Source of the DNA: Actinomycetes bacterium
Lineage (GTDB): Bacteria > Actinomycetota > Acidimicrobiia > Acidimicrobiales > Palsa-688
DNA length: 49,068 nt
Direction: 5' to 3'
NCBI GenBank assembly: GCA_021787365.1
Contig: JAJYMB010000071.1
Span: forward strand, 1-49,068
Shown: positions 43,940-49,068 of the stretch, piece after piece
Layout of the letters: every line of letters begins with the position of its first letter
Numbering within the stretch: the first letter of the stretch is position 1
Notes under the pieces: generated by a model
The model's database searches: none
The model's input: the letters and a program-made list of their open reading frames with translations, nothing else
What the model was told of the DNA's origin: nothing
Position numbers and translations under genes: made by a program

Positions 43940-44036
43940 AGAACGCCCAGGCGCACGGCTCGGCCGGCCAAACCACAGGCCGGCGGGCCGCTCCCTCGTG
44001 GTGCTCCACGCAAAGCGCGCCAGTAACGGCCCGTAG
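43940..44036 (-). ncRNA. ZTP (pfl) riboswitch upstream of glyA
   Basis: Read leftward: P1 CGGGCCG pairs with CGGCCCG; the conserved strand TTACTGGCG and the GTGG-AGCA-CCAC hairpin lie inside; GGGAGC precedes the closing P1 strand. After a linker comes the conserved 3' hairpin GCCGTGCGCCTGGGCG. These are the conserved elements of the pfl motif, which senses ZTP/ZMP when 10-formyl-tetrahydrofolate is low and turns on folate and purine genes, often glyA. The glyA SD (AGGAGG) is about 25 nt after the 3' hairpin. Confidence 0.85.
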
Positions 44037-44102
44037 CCGATGCTAGCCGCGAGGCTCGGCTCCGCGACTGACGACCAGCGGATCGGCTTGCCGGGTTACT
44101 GG

Positions 44103-44124
44103 CCGGCTAAAAGCCGGCTAAAAG
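44103..44124. repeat. 11-bp direct duplication
   Basis: CCGGCTAAAAG twice, in the promoter region between glyA and def. Confidence 0.9.
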
Positions 44125-44177
44125 GGTGCCGGCACGGCCAAAAGGGGCGGCGGCCCCGCCGCCTAAGATGGTGGCCA

Positions 44178-44702
44178 GTGGCCTCCTACAGGATCCGGAC
44201 CTTTGGCGACCCAGTTCTCAGGCGCCCTGCAGACGAAGTGACAGATATCGACGGGCGCGTAGCCAAGCTGGCGCAGGAGATGCACGCCGCCATGAAGGAG
44301 GCCAACGGCGTCGGCTTGGCCGCCCCCCAGATCGGTGTCTCCAAGCGGCTGTTCGTCTACGAGATCGGCGATAGCGGCCCACGGACCATCATCAACCCCG
44401 TCATCGAGGACGCCGAGGGCGAATGGGAGCACGAGGAAGGTTGCCTGTCGGTCCCGGGGCTGTGGTTCCACATCACCCGGGCCAAGCGGGTGCGGGTGCG
44501 TGGTTACGACCTCGACGGCAAGGAGGTCTCCTACGAGGGAGAGGACATGGAGGCCAAGCTCTACCAGCACGAGGTGGACCACCTGGACGGCCGCCTTTTG
44601 TTGGAGCGGCTCGACGAGGAGCAGCGCAGGGAGGCCATGCGCGAGCTGCGCCGGCGGGCCCAGGCCGAGCACGCCGGCCAGGCGAGTGCGGCCGGCAGGT
44701 AG
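44178..44702 (+). CDS. def: Peptide deformylase
   Basis: 174 aa from GTG 44178 (SD weak; start set by homology, MASYRIRTFGDPVL). Metal/catalytic motifs GVGLAAPQ (44-51), EEGCLS (87-91) and QHEVDHLDG (His131, Glu132, His135). Removes the formyl group from nascent proteins. 9 bp upstream of fmt, which adds the formyl group to initiator tRNA: a classic pair. Confidence 0.96.
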   Translation: MASYRIRTFGDPVLRRPADEVTDIDGRVAKLAQEMHAAMKEANGVGLAAPQIGVSKRLFVYEIGDSGPRTIINPVIEDAEGEWEHEEGCLSVPGLWFHITRAKRVRVRGYDLDGKEVSYEGEDMEAKLYQHEVDHLDGRLLLERLDEEQRREAMRELRRRAQAEHAGQASAAGR

Positions 44703-44711
44703 CCCACGGGT

Positions 44712-45755
44712 TTGCGGGTAGCGTTTCTCGGCACCCCTGAGGTCGCTGCGCGCACGCTGCGGGCGCTCCATGGCGCCGGTCATGACGTTCGGGTGGTGGT
44801 GACGAGGCGGGACGCGCGGCGCGGGCGGGGGAGCGATCTCCTGCCTAGCCCCGTCAAGGCGGTGGCCGAAGAGCTCGGGCTGCCCGTGGCCCACACCCCG
44901 GATGCGGTCATCGGTTCGGGTGCGGAGCTCGCCGTGGTGGTGGCCTACGGAAGGATCATCAAGGCCAACGTCCTGGCCGAGCTGCCCATGGTCAACGTCC
45001 ACTTCTCGCTCCTGCCGCGCTGGCGGGGCGCCGCCCCAGTCGAGCGTGCCGTCCTGGCCGGGGACACCGAAACGGGCGTCTGCCTGATGAAGCTCGACGA
45101 GGGCCTCGACACCGGCCCGGTCTTCGCCCGCCGGGCGGTCGAGATCGGGCCCGAGGAGACGGCCGGCGAGCTGCGCTCCCGACTCGCTGAGCTCGGCACG
45201 GAGATGCTCTTGGAGGCGCTCGCCGAGGGCCTGCCCGAGCCCGTGCCTCAGGCTGGTGAGGCGACGTACGCGGCGAAGCTCGACCCCGCCGAGCTCCACC
45301 TGGACTTCAGCCTGCCAGCGGAGGTGTGCCTCAGGGTCGTCCGGGTGGGCAGGGCGTGGACCACCTGGCGGGGCCGGCGGCTGATCGTCCACCGGGCGCG
45401 CCTGGTCCGGGCCGGCCGTGCCGGCGGTGACCTGGTGCCAGCCGGCGGTGACCTGGTGCCAGCCGGCGGTGACCTGGTGCCTGCCGGCGGTGACCTGGTG
45501 CCTGGCGGCGGTGACCTGGTGCCTGCCGGCGGTGACCTGGTGCCAGCCGGCGGCACCGTGGGCGCCGGCGAGAACCTGCCTGCTGAGCGGGTGCCGGGGG
45601 AACTCGCTCCTGGGGAACTCGCGGGGGACTTCGTCGGCACGGGTGACGGGGTGCTGCAGCTGCTAGCGGTGCAGCCTGAGGGCAAGGCGTCGATGCCAGC
45701 CGGTGAGTGGCTGCGGGGAGCACGAGCCAAGCCCGGGGAGCGCCTAGGAACGTGA
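44712..45755 (+). CDS. fmt: Methionyl-tRNA formyltransferase with in-frame heptapeptide repeats
   Basis: 347 aa from TTG 44712. N-terminal formyltransferase domain: FLGTPEVAARTL, NVHFSLLPRWRGAAPVERAV (Asn95, His97), KLDEGLDTGPV (Asp133). C-terminal OB-like domain from about 200. Between RRLIVHRARLV and GDFVGTGDGVLQLLAVQPEG residues 237-278 are six tandem AGGDLVP units (one reads GGGDLVP), absent from normal Fmt and likely forming a surface loop. The stop overlaps rsmB (GTGA). Confidence 0.95.
   Translation: MRVAFLGTPEVAARTLRALHGAGHDVRVVVTRRDARRGRGSDLLPSPVKAVAEELGLPVAHTPDAVIGSGAELAVVVAYGRIIKANVLAELPMVNVHFSLLPRWRGAAPVERAVLAGDTETGVCLMKLDEGLDTGPVFARRAVEIGPEETAGELRSRLAELGTEMLLEALAEGLPEPVPQAGEATYAAKLDPAELHLDFSLPAEVCLRVVRVGRAWTTWRGRRLIVHRARLVRAGRAGGDLVPAGGDLVPAGGDLVPAGGDLVPGGGDLVPAGGDLVPAGGTVGAGENLPAERVPGELAPGELAGDFVGTGDGVLQLLAVQPEGKASMPAGEWLRGARAKPGERLGT
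45420..45545 (+). repeat. 21-bp coding minisatellite in fmt, six copies
   Basis: Unit GCCGGCGGTGACCTGGTGCC plus A or T (21 bp), six units in phase with the codons, followed by a partial seventh. Variation is limited to the last base and one GCC-to-GGC change in unit five, so expansion is recent. Confidence 0.97.
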
Positions 45756-47131
45756 CGAAGGCGGCGGGCCGGCGCCGGGACGGCCAGGCACGGTCAGAAG
45801 ACGGCGAGCACCGGGTGGCGAGAGCCGCCAAGGCAGGTGCGCGCGTGCGGGGTGGCGGGCCGGCGCCGCCAACAACACCGACCCGGCGCGCCTTGACGGC
45901 CCGTGGCGTAGCCATCAGCGTGCTCGTCGAGGTGGGCCGTGGGGAGCGTGCCAACGAGGTCTTGCCGGCGCTGCTCACGGCGTCGACGCTCGACCAACGG
46001 GACCGTTCGTTTGCCACCGAGCTCGTGTACGGCACGCTGCGGATGCGGAGGGCCTGCGACTGGCTGGTGGACAGGTTTGCTCGCGGGGAGCTCGAGCCCA
46101 GTGTCCGGGCGGCCGCTCGCTTGGGCGCCTACCAGCTCGCTTTCATGCGTGTGCCCACTTACGCCGCCGTTTCCGCCACGGTCGACGAGTCCCCCCGACG
46201 CGCCCGAGGGCTGCTCAACGTGGTCCTTCGGCGTATAGGCGAGCTTGCCGACGCCGGCCCCGTGGCCTGGCCCGACCTCGGCACCGAGCTCAGCTACCCC
46301 GATTGGGTCATAAAGCGCCTCTCGGAGGACCTGGGGCGCGAACGCGCACTGGCGGCCCTTGTGCAGATGAACAGCCCCGCCTCAGCCCAAGTACGCGATG
46401 ACGGCTACATCCAGGACCCCGGGAGCCAGGCCGTCGGCGAGGTCGTGGCCGGCTGGTGGGACGACACGGGCGGGGCGGGCCGCCCGCGACAGGAGAGGGG
46501 CGAGGGGGAACAAGCCCCGGGTGAAGCGAGCCGCCTGCAGCCGCGGGTGGCCACAGGCCCCGGGCGGGGTGTGCTGGTCGACCTGTGCGCCGCCCCCGGT
46601 GGCAAAGCGACGTTTCTTGCCCGCCACGCTCCCCTGGTCGTGGCTTGTGACATCTCACCACGGCGCGCCAACCGGGTCGCAGCCAACGTGGCGAGGTTGG
46701 GGCTCGGCAATGTGGCGGTGGCGGTGGCGGACGGGAACGTGGCGCCGTTCCGGCCGGGCAGCTGCGGGGCGGTACTTGTGGACGCCCCGTGCAGCGGGCT
46801 CGGCGTGCTGCGGCGCCGGCCGGACGCCCGCTGGCGGGTGCGCCCCGAGGACGTGGGCCGGCTCGCTCGCCTCCAGCGCGAGCTCCTTGCTTCGGCTGCC
46901 AGCCTGGTCGCGCCGGGTGGCTTGCTCGCTTACAGCGTCTGCACGCTGACACGGGAGGAGACCGCCGGCGTGGGCGAATGGCTGGCGAACGACAAGGGGC
47001 CAGGCGCCGGCTGGGACGTGCTGCCACCGCCGGGCCCGCCCTGGGAACCCCTGGGGAGGGGAGCGCTGCTGCTCCCCCAGAGCGCGGGCACCGACGGCAT
47101 GTACCTCATCGGCTTGCGCAGACGCGGCTAG
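45752..47131 (+). CDS. rsmB: 16S rRNA m5C967 methyltransferase
   Basis: 459 aa from GTG 45752, which overlaps the fmt stop. A basic N-terminal extension, NusB-like domain (RGVAISVLVEVGRGERANEV; RSFATELVYGTLRMRRACDW), then the methyltransferase: LCAAPGGKATFLA, CDISPRRANRVAANV, VDAPCSGLGVLRRRPDARW (first Cys), AYSVCTLTREE (catalytic Cys). An insertion of about 35 residues (GAGRPRQERGEGEQAPGEAS) separates the QDPGSQAV motif from the AdoMet motif. Third gene of def-fmt-rsmB. Confidence 0.95.
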   Translation: MTKAAGRRRDGQARSEDGEHRVARAAKAGARVRGGGPAPPTTPTRRALTARGVAISVLVEVGRGERANEVLPALLTASTLDQRDRSFATELVYGTLRMRRACDWLVDRFARGELEPSVRAAARLGAYQLAFMRVPTYAAVSATVDESPRRARGLLNVVLRRIGELADAGPVAWPDLGTELSYPDWVIKRLSEDLGRERALAALVQMNSPASAQVRDDGYIQDPGSQAVGEVVAGWWDDTGGAGRPRQERGEGEQAPGEASRLQPRVATGPGRGVLVDLCAAPGGKATFLARHAPLVVACDISPRRANRVAANVARLGLGNVAVAVADGNVAPFRPGSCGAVLVDAPCSGLGVLRRRPDARWRVRPEDVGRLARLQRELLASAASLVAPGGLLAYSVCTLTREETAGVGEWLANDKGPGAGWDVLPPPGPPWEPLGRGALLLPQSAGTDGMYLIGLRRRG

Positions 47132-47196
47132 AGACCCGTCCCAAGGGGTAGAGCGGGGCTGAGGGGCCCGCACGCCAGCGCCCGATGCGCGAAATA

Positions 47197-47296
47197 CTGA
47201 CCGATGTGCGCCGGCAAAGGCCACATCTGTCAGGAATCTGCGCGTTTTCGCGCCAGAAACTGACTGATGTGCGGCTAACAACTTCACATCGGTGAG
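47197..47296. repeat. Pair of related hairpins
   Basis: Hairpin A (47197-47233): CTGACCGATGTG with CACATCTGTCAG, one mismatch, 13-nt loop. Hairpin B (47260-47296): CTGACTGATGTG with CACATCGGTGAG, 13-nt loop. The copies are 63 bp apart, share arm sequence and loop length but not loop sequence, as REP-like palindromes do. Confidence 0.75.
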
Positions 47297-47557
47297 CTTT
47301 TTGTACAGCTTTGGCCGCCCAAGAGGCGCCAGCCTGCTCGCGCCAGGGAGACGCCTTCATGACAAACGAGGAGCCCACTCGCATGCGGGCGAGGTTGCCT
47401 GTCCTGGTACTAGCCCTCAACCAAGCGAAGAACCCTGCCGTTCGGCGAGACAGCGTGGTGTGACGGGGGGTTTGCGGCCCGGCGGCGTGGGGCGACGACG
47501 GTTCTCGGGTGAAGGCTGTGCGACGACCTCCACGCGCCCTTGGCTGCCTCCGCCGTT

Positions 47558-47583
47558 GCGCTCACCCCCCAGGGGGTGAGCGC
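47558..47583. repeat. 12-bp perfect palindrome with 2-nt centre
   Basis: GCGCTCACCCCC and GGGGGTGAGCGC around CA. Could extrude as a cruciform or fold as a very stable RNA hairpin; near the left boundary of the IS1380-type sequence. Confidence 0.85.
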
Positions 47584-47736
47584 GTCGATGGTGAGCTGCT
47601 GAGTGTCCGGGGCCAGCCGTCAGGCGGCACCGTGGTGCTGGCCTGGCAAATCGTGTGAGCATCCGCGAAAGCGCCCTCCTGGTATGGGAGAATTGAACTC
47701 GACAGAACAAATCGCCATGCACAGGAGGGCAGCTGG

Positions 47737-48336
47737 GTGAAGTCTACACGGTCGCGCGAGAAGGGGCAGGCAAAGGGCGAGCGGCGCCGGCTCCGGGAGA
47801 AGCTGGCGAGGGAAGCCCGCTCGGCCGAGCGGCGGCTCCGGGGCGCGGTAGTGCCGAACTTCTCTGGCCCGGTGCTCGGGCGGGCGAACATCGTCTACGA
47901 GCTGGCCGAGCGCACGAGGGGCACCGCGCACGGGGGCATGGGGCTTGTCACCCGCCTCGTGAAGGCGGTCGGCCTGGCCGAAGAGGTCGACTCTTCGCTG
48001 CAGCTCTTGAAGCTCCACCGGCCCTACCACGAGTCAGACCACGTGCTCAACCTGGCTTTCAACGCATTGTGCGGCGGCCAGCGCCTGGACGACATAGAGC
48101 TGCGCCGCCGTGACCAGGTGTTCCTGGACGGCATCGGGGCAGAGAGCCTCCCCGACCCGACCACGGCCGGGGACTTCTGCCGTTTTCAGCAGTCGAGCCG
48201 GCACTTGGACGAGCCCAAGGCGTCCATTTCTTGTGATGGCACAACGGCGTCATGGCCCGACGGTCGGCTCCCCACGTCGGGTACACGTGTGTCCCACGTG
48301 ATAAAGCAACCCCCAAAGGTGGCTCTTCGGGTATAG
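47737..48336 (+). pseudogene. IS1380-family transposase, N-terminal fragment
   Basis: GTG 47737 with AGGAGGG upstream. The protein reads YHESDHVLNLAFNALCGGQR, then LDDIELRRRDQVFLDGIGAE and LPDPTTAGDFCR, the conserved N-terminal part of IS1380 transposases. At about 48181 the expected GDFCRRF continues as GDFCRFQQSS, and family similarity ends apart from a short SCDGTTAS that may be the later conserved DGT block after an internal deletion. A stop follows at 48336. The DDE core is absent, so it is inactive. Confidence 0.8.
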
Positions 48337-48600
48337 ATGTGGGGGTTGGTCGGCGGGAGGATCGGGGAGCAGGTGTTGTAGTGCCGGGTGAGCCCATCGC
48401 GACCGGGGAGCACGGGAGCCGCGCCGCGGCTGAACGGCTATCCCGGGTTGCCGCCGGAGGCCGAAGGCCGGCTGCCCAGGGAAAAGACGCAGGAGCGGGG
48501 TTGCGCGTTCCCGGCGGGTGACGTCGGTGGGGGCGGTGTGCACCTTGTGACCGGCATTCATGCCGGGAGCCCCCAAAAGGTGAGGTCAACGAGAGGCCGG
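48284..48600 (+). other. Structured non-coding insertion, possible group II intron 5' fragment
   Basis: After GGTACAC the sequence starts GTGTG (fits the GUGYG 5' end of group II introns) and then has a stem CAACCCCCA/TGGGGGTTG (about 48308-48355) followed by many short GC stems, with no convincing reading frame. It breaks the IS1380 transposase sequence. No domain V or intron reverse transcriptase is visible, so it could only be a fragment. Weak call. Confidence 0.3.
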
Positions 48601-48807
48601 GTACGGCACCGGCGGATGACTACTACTTGGTCGGCGCGGAGGGGTGATCTCCAGCTGGAGCCGGCTGGGCGTGACCCCACGGAGCCGCAGCCCGTTGGTG
48701 AGGGCGAGCAGCATCTCGACGGCGGTGTACTCCTGCTCGGGCTCGTCGGGCACGTCGGCAGTCACCGTGATCCGTAGCTGGGGTGGGGCTAGCCCCGTAT
48801 TCCGCAC
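48586..48807 (-). CDS. Small hypothetical protein
   Basis: 73 aa from GTG 48807. PQLRITVTADVPDEPEQEYT then AVEMLLALTNGLRLRGVTPS and RLQLEI. Third codon positions are almost all G or C over the first 55 codons, unlike the last 15, which suggests real coding with a tail fused to other sequence at about 48640. I recognise no family. It lies between two insertion-sequence pieces, so it may be a passenger or a fragment. Confidence 0.45.
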   Translation of the reverse strand: MRNTGLAPPQLRITVTADVPDEPEQEYTAVEMLLALTNGLRLRGVTPSRLQLEITPPRRPSSSHPPVPYPASR

Positions 48808-48995
48808 TGTCCCTTAGCTGAAGGCTTCCCCGGCCGACGGGGGTTGGCCCAAGCTGGCGCGTCCTTGCTGATGAAGAGCCCTGTCCGTCCAAGAGCTCCG
48901 GCCGTGACCGACCGGACTTGTTGGGGAAAGAACATGGCCTACGACCGGCAACCTACTTGCAATCATGTAGTTCTGGGCGCTATGCTGTTGGGGAA

Positions 48996-49068
48996 ATGTT
49001 CGTGCGCCTGCAGAAGGTCCGCCAAGGCGGCCGCCTCTATGAGTACGTGCACGTCGTCGAGGGTTTCA
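48996..49068 (+). CDS. IS1634-type transposase, start only (3' end outside window)
   Basis: ATG 48996 with GGGGA upstream. The visible 24 residues, MFVRLQKVRQGGRLYEYVHV then VEGF, match the N-terminus of IS1634/IS4-group transposases (basic start, GGK.YEY..IVEG). The gene continues past the window, so completeness is unknown. Confidence 0.65.
   Translation, partial: MFVRLQKVRQGGRLYEYVHVVEGF

Larger units (their letters stand above)
47132..47736. other. 605-bp intergenic region with several hairpins
   Basis: No convincing gene. It holds two related hairpins (47197-47233 and 47260-47296; the second is followed by GCTTTTTG and may end the rsmB mRNA), a GCGCG-TTTT-CGCGC stem between them, and a 26-bp near-perfect palindrome (47558-47583). 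The right part, from about 47600, is probably the left end of the IS1380-type element. Confidence 0.6.

Noticed and set aside
47292-47579. 95-codon frame after rsmB
   Set aside because: Overlaps the hairpins and the palindrome; Arg/Pro/Gly-rich without a family signature or SD.

Overview
The window looks like high-GC actinobacterial chromosome. The protein types are actinobacterial, GTG and TTG starts are common, and adjacent genes very often meet in a 4-nt NTGA stop/start overlap. An Acidimicrobiia-like organism is a reasonable guess, but that is inference and not shown by any marker gene here.

Layout. (1) 1-1604: scar of a mobile element. A TnpB gene that enters from outside the window sits against the remnant of a tyrosine integrase, next to an intact tRNA-Leu(CAA). 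(2) 1833-20556: a Tad/Flp pilus locus. It holds an orphan LuxR-type regulator, a GerE-like HTH protein overlapping a histidine kinase and its response regulator, two multi-pass glycosyltransferase-like membrane proteins around the Flp pilin and a second pilin-like protein, and a leftward run luxR(PAS)-tadZ-tadA-tadB-tadC-tadE-like-tadG-like. Two large secreted proteins precede that run. Prepilin peptidase and CpaB/RcpC are not in the window. (3) 20802-28161: a glycerophosphodiesterase, then (leftward) an IclR regulator, a transaldolase-family enzyme and a MalEFGK-type sugar importer. (4) 28327-38740: a rightward inositol operon with a three-part importer, a Gfo/Idh/MocA dehydrogenase, iolE, iolG, iolB, iolD and mmsA, seven junctions of which are overlapped or very close. 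iolC and iolJ are absent. (5) 38939-40221: a class-F-like sortase beside one small surface protein with an APQTG sorting signal. (6) 40243-47131: housekeeping genes: YdcF-like protein, TrmH-family methyltransferase, RsmC-like methyltransferase, glyA under a ZTP riboswitch, then def-fmt-rsmB. (7) 47132-49068: insertion-sequence debris (broken IS1380-type transposase, an unexplained structured stretch, the start of an IS1634-type transposase).

Most notable observations. At two unrelated gene junctions (iclR/transaldolase and rsmC-like/trmH-like) the 4-nt stop/start overlap has been tandemly amplified. Each repeat copy is a complete 6- or 7-codon micro-ORF whose stop overlaps the next start, giving a chain of reinitiation steps. 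Other short tandem repeats occur at 9609, 42331, 42414, 44103 and inside fmt, where a 7-residue unit is repeated six times in frame. The TadE-like protein carries a recent internal duplication of a Cys/Trp-rich module that also occurs in the neighbouring TadG-like protein. Two similar 18-bp palindromes lie upstream of the pilus regulators and the pilin gene.
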